This document shows, piece by piece, positions 20,262 through 30,563 of a stretch of DNA of 64,000 nucleotides. Position 1 is the first letter of the stretch. Every line of letters begins with the position of its first letter. The notes below the pieces were generated by a model. The model saw nothing but the letters and a program-made list of their open reading frames with translations, was not told where the DNA came from and did no database searches. The stretch spans positions 62,001 to 126,000 of the forward strand of contig NZ_LMRA01000002.1 of assembly GCF_001424705.1 (NCBI RefSeq), read 5' to 3'. Both the position numbers and the translations under genes were made by a program. The stretch comes from Methylobacterium sp. Leaf465 (GTDB lineage: Bacteria > Pseudomonadota > Alphaproteobacteria > Rhizobiales > Beijerinckiaceae).

Positions 20262-20363
20262 CGCGACCCTGCCTCGCCTTCACCACCCGTGCCCGGAGCG
20301 TTATAGCTCCCGCGACGGGCGGCCCGCCATCCTGGCACCGGGGCCGGCCACCGGAATCGCTCC

Positions 20364-21401
20364 ATGACCTCCGAGACGACCGCCCCCGAGAGCCCCTTCG
20401 GCGACATCCGCCGCCTCGTCGAATCCCTGCCGGGGCCGGACCGGGACGCGGTGGCGATGGTGGCCGAGCGCGACGCCACCCTGACCAAGCCCGCCGGCTC
20501 CCTGGGGCGCCTGGAACATCTCGTCTCCTGGCTCGCCGCCTGGCAGGGCAAGGGCCAGCCGAGCCTCGACCGTCCCCTCGTCTGCGTCTTCGCCGGCAGC
20601 CACGGCGTCACCGCCCGGGGCGTCTCGGCCTTCCCGGATGCGGTGAACCGCCAGATGCTCGACAACTTCGCGGCCGGCGGCGGGGCGATCAACCAGATCT
20701 GCGCCGCCTACGGCCTGGGCTTCAAGGTGTTCGACCTCGCCATCGACATGCCCACGGGCGACATCACGGTCGGGCCGGCCTTCGACGAGAAGGCCTGCGT
20801 CGCCACCATGGCGTTCGGGATGGAGGCGGTGGCCGCCGGGACCGATTGCCTGGCGCTCGGCGAGATGGGCATCGGCAACACCACCGTGGCGGCGGCGATC
20901 TACGCGGCCCTCTACGGGGGAGAGGCCGCCCATTGGGTCGGGCGCGGAACCGGCGTCGACGCGGCGGGGCTCGCCCGCAAGGTCGCGGCCGTGGAGGCGG
21001 CCCTCGCCCAGCATGCCGGCCACCTCGACGATCCCCTGGAGATCCTGGCGCGCCTCGGCGGCCGCGAGATCGCCGCCATGGCGGGGGCGATCCTGGCGGC
21101 CCGCCTGCAGCGGGTGCCGGTGGTGCTCGACGGCTATGTGGCGACCGCCGCCGCCGCGCTCCTGCACCGGCTCGACCCGACGCTCCTCGACCATTGCCTC
21201 GCCGGGCACGTCTCGGCGGAGGGGGCGCATGCGGACGTGCTGGAGCGCCTGGGCCTCGTGCCGCTGCTGGCCCTCGGGATGCGCCTCGGCGAGGCCTCCG
21301 GCGCGGCTCTGGCCCTGGGCCTCCTCAAGGGCGCGCTCGCCTGCCACCGGGACATGGCGACCTTCGCCCAGGCCGGGGTCTCGGAGCGCAGCGCGGGCTG
21401 A
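20364..21401 (+). CDS. cobT: Nicotinate-nucleotide--dimethylbenzimidazole phosphoribosyltransferase CobT
   Basis: CobT activates dimethylbenzimidazole to alpha-ribazole phosphate for vitamin B12. The 345-residue product shows the conserved blocks LTKPAGSLGRLE, VFAGSHGVTARGVSAFP, FAAGGGAINQIC, LGEMGIGNTTVAAAI and HVSAEGAHADVLERLGL, the last containing the catalytic glutamate region. Length is normal. It is divergent from cobS. The gene ends five bases before the convergent histidine kinase gene, so the two ends nearly touch. Confidence 0.96.
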   Translation: MTSETTAPESPFGDIRRLVESLPGPDRDAVAMVAERDATLTKPAGSLGRLEHLVSWLAAWQGKGQPSLDRPLVCVFAGSHGVTARGVSAFPDAVNRQMLDNFAAGGGAINQICAAYGLGFKVFDLAIDMPTGDITVGPAFDEKACVATMAFGMEAVAAGTDCLALGEMGIGNTTVAAAIYAALYGGEAAHWVGRGTGVDAAGLARKVAAVEAALAQHAGHLDDPLEILARLGGREIAAMAGAILAARLQRVPVVLDGYVATAAAALLHRLDPTLLDHCLAGHVSAEGAHADVLERLGLVPLLALGMRLGEASGAALALGLLKGALACHRDMATFAQAGVSERSAG

Positions 21402-21406
21402 CGCCC

Positions 21407-22945
<1,539 letters not shown>

Positions 22946-23234
22946 CGTCGCGAGGAGTCGGAGGGGGCGTCGCGGTCGAGATCGGGACCGCGGAGAGGCC
23001 GGGATACAACCGCTCGGAACCTGCGCCGGATATGTTAAGAAGCGCCTGCCGGAACCGGGCGGATTGTCGGAATCCGCATCACGGCGGCGGCCTGTGAACA
23101 GGATTCCGGCAAGGATTTCAGGGGCGCGTGGCCACGGCGCGGCGATGGAATGCGGTCTGCCAGGGTGTGCTGCCGCACATGGTTACGATCAAGCAACGCT
23201 TAGCCTCGTTCCAAACTGCGATCGGGAGGCCGAG

Positions 23235-23690
23235 ATGCTGAAACTCACCGTCAACGGGGTCTCCCACGAGGTCGATGCCGACCCGGAGATGCCGCTCCTC
23301 TGGGCGCTGCGCGACCACCTCAACCAGACCGGCACCAAGTACGGCTGCGGCATCGCCCAGTGCGGCGCCTGCACGGTCCATCTCGACGGCCAGCCCGTCC
23401 GCGCCTGCCAGACCCGCATCGGCGATGTGGGCGCGGCCCAGATCACCACCATCGAGGGCGTCTCCGGCAAGGTCGCCGAAGCGGTGCGCACCGCCTGGCG
23501 CGGCCTCGACGTGGTCCAGTGCGGCTACTGCCAGTCCGGCCAGATCATGTCGGCGATCGGCCTCCTGTCCGGGAACCCGAAGCCCACCGATGCCGACATC
23601 GACGGGGCCATGGACGGCAACGTCTGCCGCTGCGGCACCTACCAGCGCATCCGCGCGGCGATCCACGAGGCGGCGCGAACCCTCGCCTGA
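23235..23690 (+). CDS. iorA: (2Fe-2S) subunit of an IorA-type molybdenum hydroxylase
   Basis: This is the small electron-transfer subunit of isoquinoline 1-oxidoreductase-like enzymes. The 151-residue product starts [13 protein letters not shown] after GGGAGGCCGAG. It binds a plant-type [2Fe-2S] cluster through [15 protein letters not shown] and a second cluster through [10 protein letters not shown] and CRCGTYQRI, the standard two-cluster arrangement. The gene for the molybdopterin subunit follows after 67 bases. Physiological substrate (an aldehyde or N-heterocycle) cannot be read from the sequence. Confidence 0.92.
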   Translation: MLKLTVNGVSHEVDADPEMPLLWALRDHLNQTGTKYGCGIAQCGACTVHLDGQPVRACQTRIGDVGAAQITTIEGVSGKVAEAVRTAWRGLDVVQCGYCQSGQIMSAIGLLSGNPKPTDADIDGAMDGNVCRCGTYQRIRAAIHEAARTLA

Positions 23691-23757
23691 GCCTCAGGCC
23701 CGCCGCGACCCCGAATTCCCGATCTTTCCGACTCTCGCGTCTGAACTGGAGCCCCCC

Positions 23758-25965
23758 ATGCTGAAGGTCCGTCAGGCCGCCCCGCCCGTGCCGTCCCGCC
23801 GCGCCTTCCTGGGCGGAGGCGCCGTGGCCGCCGGGGCCCTCGTCATCGGCTTCACCCTCGACCCGGCGAAGTTCGCCCAGGCCGCCCCCGGCCCCGACCT
23901 CTCGGCCCTGCCGCCGATGCCGAACGCCTTCGTGCGGATCGCCGCCGACGACACCGTGACGGTGGTGATCAAGCACCTCGACATGGGCCAGGGCAATACC
24001 ACCGGCCTCGCCACCATCCTGGCCGACGAGCTCGATGCGGACTGGGCCACCATCCGCACCACCTTCGCGCCGGCCGACGCCACGCTCTACAACAACTTCG
24101 CCTTCGGCCCCGTCCAGGGCACCGGCGGCTCCACCGCCATCGCCAATTCCTGGGTCCAGCTGCGCAAGGCGGGGGCGGCCGCCCGCGCCATGCTGGTGGC
24201 GGCGGCCGCCGAGCGCTGGACGGTCCCGGCCTCCGAGATCACGGTGGAATCCGGCACGGTGCGCCACGCGGCCTCGAACCGGCAGGCCCGGTTCGGCGAA
24301 CTCGCGGAAGCCGCCGCGGCCCAGCCGGTGCCGAAGGAACCGCGCCTCAAGGAGGCGAGCCAGTTCACCCTCATCGGCAAGAAGGTGCCGCGGACCGATT
24401 CGGTGGCCAAGACCGACGGCACGGCGATCTACTCCCTCGACATCCGCCGCCCCGGGCAGCTGACCGCGGTGGTGGCCCATGCGCCCCGCTTCGGCGGCAC
24501 CGTGAAGACCGTCGACGACAAGGCCGCCCGCGCGGTGGCGGGCGTGGTCGACGTGCTCACGATCCCCACCGGCGTCGCGGTGCTGGCGCGTGACACCTGG
24601 TCGGCCATGAAGGGCCGCGAGGCGCTCAAGATCACCTGGGACGACAGCGCGGCCGAGACCCGCTCGTCCGACGCGATCCTGGCCGATCACCGCAAGCGCC
24701 TGGAGACGCCGGGCCTCGTCGCGTCCAAGAAGGGCGATGCCGCCGGCGCGATCGCCGGGTCGGCCAAGGTGCTGGAGGCCGAGTTCACCTTCCCCTACCT
24801 CGCCCACGCGGCGATGGAGCCCCTGAACGCCACCATCGAGAAGGCCTCGGACGGCACCTACGACGTCTTCGCCGGCTGCCAGCTCCAGACGATCGAGCAG
24901 GCCGTGGTGGCGGCCACGCTCGGGGTGACCACCGACAAGGTCCGGCTGCACACGCAATGGGCCGGCGGCTCCTTCGGCCGGCGCGCGACCCCGGGCGCCG
25001 ACTACTTCGCCGAGACCGCCTCCATCGTCCGCGCCACCGGCGGCAAGGCTCCCGTCCACCTCGTCTGGACCCGCGAGGACGACATGGCCGGCGGCTTCTA
25101 CCGGCCGATGGTGGTCCACCGCCTCCGCGCCGGCCTCGACGCCAAGGGCGGGATCACGGGCTGGGAGCACCGGACCATCGGCAAGTCGATCATGATCGGC
25201 ACCGCCTTCGAGACCATGATCGTGAAGGACGGCGTCGACGCGACCACGGTGGAGGGCGCCTCGGACACCCCCTACGCGCTGCCCGCCTACCGCTTCGAGG
25301 TCCACAACGCCCGCGAGGGCGTGCCGGTGCTGTGGTGGCGCTCGGTGGGCCACACCCACACCGCCCAGGCGATGGAGGTGTTCATCGACGAGCTCGCCCA
25401 CGCGGCCGGCGCCGATCCCGTCGCCTACCGCCTCGGGCTGCTGGGGGGCGCGCCGCGCCTCTCCGCCACCCTGAAGCTCGCCGCCGAGAAGGCCGGCTGG
25501 GATCCGAAGAAGGGCGCCGACAAGAATCGCGGCCTCGGCGTCGCGGCGCACGAATCCTTCGGCTCCTACGTGGCCATGGTGGCGGACGTGACGGCCGAGG
25601 ACGCCAAGGTGAAGGTGAACCGCATCGTGGCGGCGGTGGATGTCGGCATCGCGGTCAACCCGGACGTGATCCGCGCCCAGGTCGAGGGCGCCGTGGGTTT
25701 CGCCCTGTCCTCGGTCCTGCGCAACAAGATCACGCTCAAGGACGGCGTGGTGCAGGAGAAGAACTTCGACGCCTACGAGCCGACCCGGATGAGCGAGATG
25801 CCGGTGGTCGAGGTCCACATCGTGCCCTCCACCGCGGCGCCCACCGGCATCGGCGAGCCCGGCGTGCCCGTCATCGCCCCGGCGATCTCGAACGCGATCT
25901 TCGCCGCCACCGGCCAGCGCCTGCGCTCGCTGCCCCTCGACCTCAGCGGCCTGAAGGGGGCCTGA
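23758..25965 (+). CDS. iorB: Molybdopterin subunit of an IorB-type hydroxylase
   Basis: The 735-residue product starts [11 protein letters not shown] with a twin-arginine signal ([20 protein letters not shown]), so the complex is probably exported folded to the periplasm with its small subunit. Molybdenum-cofactor binding regions include [14 protein letters not shown], the Gly-rich [11 protein letters not shown] and the C-terminal [19 protein letters not shown], where the conserved glutamate is the catalytic base. The duplicated domain layout is typical for IorB proteins with no FAD subunit, so electrons must pass to an external acceptor. No cytochrome or XdhC-type maturation gene is next to it. 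Confidence 0.9.
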   Translation: MLKVRQAAPPVPSRRAFLGGGAVAAGALVIGFTLDPAKFAQAAPGPDLSALPPMPNAFVRIAADDTVTVVIKHLDMGQGNTTGLATILADELDADWATIRTTFAPADATLYNNFAFGPVQGTGGSTAIANSWVQLRKAGAAARAMLVAAAAERWTVPASEITVESGTVRHAASNRQARFGELAEAAAAQPVPKEPRLKEASQFTLIGKKVPRTDSVAKTDGTAIYSLDIRRPGQLTAVVAHAPRFGGTVKTVDDKAARAVAGVVDVLTIPTGVAVLARDTWSAMKGREALKITWDDSAAETRSSDAILADHRKRLETPGLVASKKGDAAGAIAGSAKVLEAEFTFPYLAHAAMEPLNATIEKASDGTYDVFAGCQLQTIEQAVVAATLGVTTDKVRLHTQWAGGSFGRRATPGADYFAETASIVRATGGKAPVHLVWTREDDMAGGFYRPMVVHRLRAGLDAKGGITGWEHRTIGKSIMIGTAFETMIVKDGVDATTVEGASDTPYALPAYRFEVHNAREGVPVLWWRSVGHTHTAQAMEVFIDELAHAAGADPVAYRLGLLGGAPRLSATLKLAAEKAGWDPKKGADKNRGLGVAAHESFGSYVAMVADVTAEDAKVKVNRIVAAVDVGIAVNPDVIRAQVEGAVGFALSSVLRNKITLKDGVVQEKNFDAYEPTRMSEMPVVEVHIVPSTAAPTGIGEPGVPVIAPAISNAIFAATGQRLRSLPLDLSGLKGA

Positions 25966-26026
25966 GCCGGCGCGACGACACGGGCCCTCGCCCGCGGCTC
26001 CGGCGCCGCCTATCTCGGAGGGCATC

Positions 26027-26671
26027 ATGCTCTCCGAGATCAAGCCCACCGAGACGCCCTTCGACGCCACCGTGGCGCGCCTGCGCGCCTGCCGGATCTG
26101 CCGGGATGCGCCGCGCTACGGCGCGCCCCTGCCGCAGGAGCCGCGCCCCATCGTCCAGGGCCTGGCCTCGGCCCGGCTCTGCGTCGCGAGCCAGGCGCCC
26201 GGCAACCGGGCCGACAAGAGCGGCATCCCCTTCATGGATCCCTCGGGCACCCGCCTGCGGGACTGGCTCGGCCTCGACGAAGCGGCCTTCTACGACGCGC
26301 GCCGCCTTGCCATCGTACCCATGGGGGCCTGCTTTCCCGGCTACGACGCGAAGGGGGGCGACAAACCCCCGCGCCGGGAATGCGCCGAGCGCTGGCGGGA
26401 CGAGCTGTTCGCCGGCCTGCCGAACCTCGAACTCATCCTGGTGATCGGGCAATACGCGCAGGCTTGGCATCTCGGCCGCGCCAAGGCCGGGCTCACCGAC
26501 ACGGTGCGGCGCTGGCGCGAGATCCTGGCGAGCCCCGGCACGCCGCGGGTTCTGCCGCTGCCCCATCCCTCCTGGCGCAACAGCGGCTGGCTCAAGGCCA
26601 ATCCCTGGTACGAGGCCGAGCTGCTGCCGGTCCTGAAGGCCGAGGTGTCGCGAGCGATGGCGCCCCGTTGA
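26027..26671 (+). CDS. Uracil-DNA glycosylase superfamily protein
   Basis: The 214-residue product opens with a Cys-containing N-terminal block (LRACRICRDAP). UDG-fold motifs follow: VASQAPGNRADKSGIPFMD (motif 1 region), IVPMGACFPG, LILVIGQYAQAW and the C-terminal LPLPHPSWRN, which carries the motif 2 His. This fits the COG1573-like uracil-DNA glycosylase family. Whether it removes uracil or another base is not certain from sequence. It has its own ribosome binding site (GGAGGGCATC) and is not overlapped by its neighbours. Confidence 0.85.
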   Translation: MLSEIKPTETPFDATVARLRACRICRDAPRYGAPLPQEPRPIVQGLASARLCVASQAPGNRADKSGIPFMDPSGTRLRDWLGLDEAAFYDARRLAIVPMGACFPGYDAKGGDKPPRRECAERWRDELFAGLPNLELILVIGQYAQAWHLGRAKAGLTDTVRRWREILASPGTPRVLPLPHPSWRNSGWLKANPWYEAELLPVLKAEVSRAMAPR

Positions 26672-26750
26672 CGGCGTTCCCCCCGGCGGGATCGCCCGTT
26701 GACAGGAACGGCCCTGCGCGGGATCGCTCGCGGCGGAACCGGAGAGCCCC

Positions 26751-27446
26751 ATGACCGCATTGCTGGACCCGCGCGACCGCCTGATCGTCGCCCTCGACGT
26801 GGGCACCGTGGACGAGGCCGAACGTCTGGTCGACCGGATCGGCGATGCGGCGACCTTCTACAAGATCGGCTACCGGCTGGCCTATGCGGGCGGGCTCGCC
26901 CTGGTGCCGCGCCTCGCCGCCGCCGGCCACAAGGTCTTCCTCGACCTCAAGCTCCATGACATCGGCAACACCGTGGAGGAAGGGGTCCGGGCCCTCACCG
27001 ACCTCGGCGCCACCTTCCTCACCGTCCACGCCTATCCGCAGACCATGCGGGCGGCGATCCGGGGCCGGGGTGCGAACGGCCCCCGGATCCTCGCCGTCAC
27101 GGTGCTGACCTCCTACGACGATGCCGATGCGGTGGAGGCGGGCTATGCCCTGCCGGTGGCGGACCTCGTGGCCCGGCGCGCCGGCCAGGCGGCGGAGGCC
27201 GGGATCGACGGCATCGTCTGCAGCGCCGCCGAGGCCCCGGCGGTGCGCGCCCGGATCGGGGCGGACCGCGCCATCGTCACCCCCGGCATCCGGCCGGCGG
27301 GCGCCGAGGCGGGCGACCAGAAGCGCGTCATGACGCCCGGCGAGGCGCGCCGGATCGGGATCGATCACGTCGTGGTGGGGCGTCCCATCACCCAGGCGGC
27401 GGACCCCCGCGCGGTGGCGCAGGGCATCGTCGCGGAGATGCGATAG
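26751..27446 (+). CDS. pyrF: Orotidine 5'-phosphate decarboxylase PyrF
   Basis: PyrF makes UMP from OMP. The 231-residue TIM-barrel protein has [21 protein letters not shown] (first strand with Asp), [12 protein letters not shown], the catalytic [17 protein letters not shown] (D-x-K-x2-D), [10 protein letters not shown], and the phosphate-binding TPGIRP and [10 protein letters not shown]. Length is normal. The start ATG follows GGAGAGCCCC. Its stop lies four bases from the end of the convergent TetR gene. Confidence 0.96.
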   Translation: MTALLDPRDRLIVALDVGTVDEAERLVDRIGDAATFYKIGYRLAYAGGLALVPRLAAAGHKVFLDLKLHDIGNTVEEGVRALTDLGATFLTVHAYPQTMRAAIRGRGANGPRILAVTVLTSYDDADAVEAGYALPVADLVARRAGQAAEAGIDGIVCSAAEAPAVRARIGADRAIVTPGIRPAGAEAGDQKRVMTPGEARRIGIDHVVVGRPITQAADPRAVAQGIVAEMR

Positions 27447-27450
27447 GGGT

Positions 27451-28074
27451 TCAGCTCCTGGCGCGCAGGCTTCCCAGCAGGAAGGCGATCATCGCGTCGA
27501 GGGGCGGGGCACCGGCGTCCGGGTAATGGCTGACCAGGGCGGGATGGCAGTAGCGGATGACGGCGGTATGGATGCAGGCCGCCGCGGTCGACGGATCGGC
27601 GACGTCGAACTCGCCGGCCGCCACCCCCGCCTGGACGAGTTCGCGCAGGACCGAGCCGATCTGGTCCACATGGGCGCGGCAGACGTCCCAGCTCTCGGTG
27701 ATGGCCGCTTCCACCATCTCGTGGAGGCGCGGGTTCGCTTCGCAACGCTCGACGCAGGCCTGGTGCATGACCGTGACGACCCCGGCGATCCGCGCGGCGG
27801 CGGTCCGGTCCGGCGCGGCGGCGGCCTGGGCCACCCGCTGCTCCGTGTCGTCCATCAGGCGCTTGATGACGGCCTCGTGGATCGCCTTCTTCGACTCGAA
27901 GAAGCGGTACACGTTGGCTGGGCTCATCCGAAGCGTCTTGGCGATGTCGGCGACGGTGGTCTTCTGGTAGCCGACGAGCCGGAACGCCTCTTCGGCCGTC
28001 GCGAGAATGCGGCAGCGCGTGGTGGGGGCCGCTTCGTCGGGGATGTCGCGGACGAGGGCCGCTGTACGGGTCAT
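27451..28074 (-). CDS. TetR family transcriptional regulator
   Basis: The 207-residue product has a TetR-type DNA-binding domain at ~18-65: TRCRILATAEEAFRLVGYQKTTVADIAKTLRMSPANVYRFF. A divergent all-helical C-terminal ligand domain with HEMVEAAITESW follows. Members usually repress an adjacent gene. The nearest divergent genes are several hundred bases away and tiny, so the target is unclear. pyrF is convergent and is an unlikely target. Confidence 0.88.
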   Translation of the reverse strand: MTRTAALVRDIPDEAAPTTRCRILATAEEAFRLVGYQKTTVADIAKTLRMSPANVYRFFESKKAIHEAVIKRLMDDTEQRVAQAAAAPDRTAAARIAGVVTVMHQACVERCEANPRLHEMVEAAITESWDVCRAHVDQIGSVLRELVQAGVAAGEFDVADPSTAAACIHTAVIRYCHPALVSHYPDAGAPPLDAMIAFLLGSLRARS

Positions 28075-28211
28075 GGCGTTTAACTAGGCTGTTGCCACGC
28101 TGGCGTCAAAAACACGCCGCGCCCTACCGTCCCTCGCCGATGGCCTGCCGACGCACGACGCGGCCCGGCACCGCGCCGGACAGTTTCGGGCTGGAACCGG
28201 ATCGGAACGGA

Positions 28212-28409
28212 TCAGGATCCGAACTGCGAGCCCAGCTGTTCCAGGTACTCGGCCAGATCGACGCCGCCGATCCGCTTGCCGTAGTCGAAGCGCATGCCCT
28301 GGCGGATGTCGACGCTGCTGCTCTTGGTCGTCAACGTGAAGGGCTTCACGCAGACCCAGGCGCCGTCGCGCCGATGTTCGAAGAAATTCAAGATCTCATG
28401 CTTGGCCAT
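28212..28409 (-). CDS. Small hypothetical protein (65 aa)
   Basis: I do not recognise the family. The ATG at 28409 (MAKHEILNFFEHRRDG) follows GGGGAGGCCCTC; an upstream TTG at 28439 would add ten residues. The product is soluble, with a strand-rich centre (AWVCVKPFTLTTKSSSVDI) and an acidic C-terminal helix (GVDLAEYLEQLG). Codon use fits the neighbours. It stands alone between the TetR gene and cysI. Confidence 0.6.
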   Translation of the reverse strand: MAKHEILNFFEHRRDGAWVCVKPFTLTTKSSSVDIRQGMRFDYGKRIGGVDLAEYLEQLGSQFGS

Positions 28410-28627
28410 GAGGGCCTCCCCGGCTGTCTCACCAGACAACGGGCCGGCACGGGAACGGTTGCGCTCCCGGTTAACGAAGTTCGAGCTTGACCGTTAGCTT
28501 TGGGCGTCCCCGCGCCGCACTGTCCGATGGTGCGCCGCAGCTATCCTGGTCTTGCGGAGATTGCCGCCGGGTCCGTGGCCGCGGGGGGGATGGCCTCCCG
28601 GCGTCACGGAGCCCGGGCGCTCCGGGA

Positions 28628-30424
28628 TCAGGCGGCGCTCTTCAGCGCGCCCGTGCTGTCGTGAAAATCCGGGCCGTTGGTCGTCCGGGTCACGTAGCCG
28701 TCGCGGATCAGGTAATCGCCGAACCGTTCGCCGGCCTGCTTGTTCCGGGCATAGGCGGCGAAGAGCGGGTCGAGGAGGGTCTTGATCTCGGAGGCGGTGA
28801 CATCCTCGGCGTAGAGCTTGCCGAGGCGCGAGCCGTCGAAGGCCGCCCCGAGATAGAGGTGGTAGCGCTCGGGCCCGCGGCCGACGAGGCCGATCTCCGC
28901 GATGAACGGCCGGGCGCAGCCGTTGGGGCAGCCGGTCATCCGGATGGTGATCTCGTCGTCCTGCAGGCCGTGGGAGGCGAGGCTCGCCTCCAGCTCGTCC
29001 ATCAGGCTCGGCAGGTAGCGCTCGCTCTCGGCCAGGGCCAGGCCGCAGGTCGGCAGGGCGACGCAGGCCATGGAGTTGCGGCGCAGGGCGCTGGCGCCCT
29101 TCAGCATGCCGTACTGGTCCACCAGGGCCTCGATCTCCGCCCGCTTCTCGGACGGCACGTTGGCGATGATGACGTTCTGGTTGCCGGTGAGGCGGAAGTC
29201 GCCTTCGTGGATCTCGGCGATCCGGCGCAGGCCGGTGAGCAGCTGCGGGCCGTTCTCGTAGTCCTTGATCCGGCCCGAGGCGACGTAGAGCGTGAGGTGG
29301 TGGCGCCCGTCGTCGCCCTCGGTCCAGCCGTAGCGGTCGCCGTTGGCCGTGAAGGCGAAGGGCTTCGGGTCGGCGAGCGGCTTGCCGACGCGCGTCTCCA
29401 CCTCGGCCCGGAACGCGGCGAGCCCGTAGCGCTCGATGGTGTACTTCAGGCGGGCGTTCTTGCGGACCTTGCGGTTGCCCCAGTCGCGCTGCACCGTCAT
29501 CACGGCTTCCGCCACCTTCAGGGCATCCTCCGGCGCCACGAAGCACATCACGTCGGCGGTGCGCGGAAAGGTGTCGGTCTCGCCGTGGGTCATGCCCATG
29601 CCGCCGCCCACCGTGACGTTCCAGCCCGTCACCCCGCCCTTCTCGTCGAGGATGGCGATGAAGCCGAGATCGTGGGCGAAGATGTCGACCTCGTTGGAGG
29701 GCGGCACGGCGACCACGGTCTTGAACTTCCGGGGCAGGTAGGTCTTGCCGTAGATCGGCTCGATCTCCGCCGCGTCCTCGCCGCCGACCACGCGCTCGCC
29801 GTCGAGCCAGATCTCGCGCCAGGCGCTGGTCTTGGGCAGGAGCGAGTCCGAGATGTCCTTGGCGAGCTGGTAGGCGGCCTTGTGGGCGCCGGTCTGGGCC
29901 GGGTTGGTCGCCGCCATCACGTTGCGGTTGACGTCACCGCAGGCCGCGATGGTGTCGAGGAGCGTCGCGTCGATGGCCGCCATCGTGCGCTTCAGGTTCG
30001 ACTTGATGACGCCGTGGTACTGGAAGGTCTGGCGCGTGGTCGCCCGGAGCGCCCCGCCCGCATAGGTCGTGGCGATCTCGTCCAGCGCCAGCCACTGCTT
30101 CGGGGTGACGACGCCGCCGGCGATGCGCAGGCGGATCATGAAGCTGTAGGCCTTCTCGAGCTTCTTCTTGGTGCGCTCGGCCCGGATGTCGCGGTCGTCC
30201 TGCAGGTACATCCCGTGGAACTTCACGAGCTGACCGTCATCCTCGGAGATGGCGCCGGTGGCGTGCTTGAGGAGGCCGTCCGCCAGTGTGCCGCGCAGGT
30301 AGCCGCTGGCGATCTTGATGTGTTCGTTGGCGGCCAGGCCCGCGGCGCGCGCCGCTTCCGCTTCCGAGATCGGGCGGTCGGTGGGCGGGGTCTCGTAGGT
30401 GCGGGTGGTGGTCTTGTCGGCCAT
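28628..30424 (-). CDS. cysI: Sulfite reductase hemoprotein subunit CysI
   Basis: CysI reduces sulfite to sulfide with six electrons delivered by CysJ, using coupled siroheme and [4Fe-4S]. The 598-residue product starts MADKTTTRTYETPP. Family blocks are RATTRQTFQYHGV (siroheme-phosphate arginines), CGDVNRNVMAA, NVTVGGGMGMTHGE, ENGPQLLTGLRRIAEIHEG and NQNVIIANV. The cluster cysteines lie in CVALPTCGLALAE and TGCPNGCARPF. It lies downstream of cysJ on the same strand, with a 106-bp palindromic repeat in the gap. Confidence 0.95.
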   Translation of the reverse strand: MADKTTTRTYETPPTDRPISEAEAARAAGLAANEHIKIASGYLRGTLADGLLKHATGAISEDDGQLVKFHGMYLQDDRDIRAERTKKKLEKAYSFMIRLRIAGGVVTPKQWLALDEIATTYAGGALRATTRQTFQYHGVIKSNLKRTMAAIDATLLDTIAACGDVNRNVMAATNPAQTGAHKAAYQLAKDISDSLLPKTSAWREIWLDGERVVGGEDAAEIEPIYGKTYLPRKFKTVVAVPPSNEVDIFAHDLGFIAILDEKGGVTGWNVTVGGGMGMTHGETDTFPRTADVMCFVAPEDALKVAEAVMTVQRDWGNRKVRKNARLKYTIERYGLAAFRAEVETRVGKPLADPKPFAFTANGDRYGWTEGDDGRHHLTLYVASGRIKDYENGPQLLTGLRRIAEIHEGDFRLTGNQNVIIANVPSEKRAEIEALVDQYGMLKGASALRRNSMACVALPTCGLALAESERYLPSLMDELEASLASHGLQDDEITIRMTGCPNGCARPFIAEIGLVGRGPERYHLYLGAAFDGSRLGKLYAEDVTASEIKTLLDPLFAAYARNKQAGERFGDYLIRDGYVTRTTNGPDFHDSTGALKSAA

Positions 30425-30449
30425 GGCGGGCATCCGGTTCGGGAACTCT

Positions 30450-30555
30450 CCTCCCCCCTGTGGGGAGGAGTTGGAGGTGGGGGTGGTGCAGGAGGCACCG
30501 CGAGCGCTCGATCCTGTGCCACCCCCACCCTTGGTCCCTCCCCACAAGGGGGAGG
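30450..30555. repeat. Imperfect 45-bp inverted repeat between cysJ and cysI
   Basis: The left arm starts CCTCCCCCCTGTGGGGAGGA at 30450, and its near reverse complement runs up to 30555 (ending CCCACAAGGGGGAGG). About 36 of 45 positions match by eye, including GGTGGGGGTGG/CCACCCCCACC. Each arm also has its own short CCCC-TGTG-GGGG hairpin. It fits exactly between the cysJ stop and cysI start. It resembles the dispersed palindromic (MITE/REP-like) sequences of alphaproteobacterial intergenic regions. Confidence 0.75.
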
Positions 30556-30563
30556 GAGGGGTC

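Noticed and set aside
20262-20363. Cobalamin riboswitch between cobS and cobT
   Set aside because: The 102-base gap is too short for the aptamer and lacks the conserved B12-box core.
23545-26070. 841-codon minus-strand frame opposite the iorA/iorB genes
   Set aside because: Low-information Gly/Asp/His/Arg-rich translation; shadow of the molybdenum hydroxylase genes.
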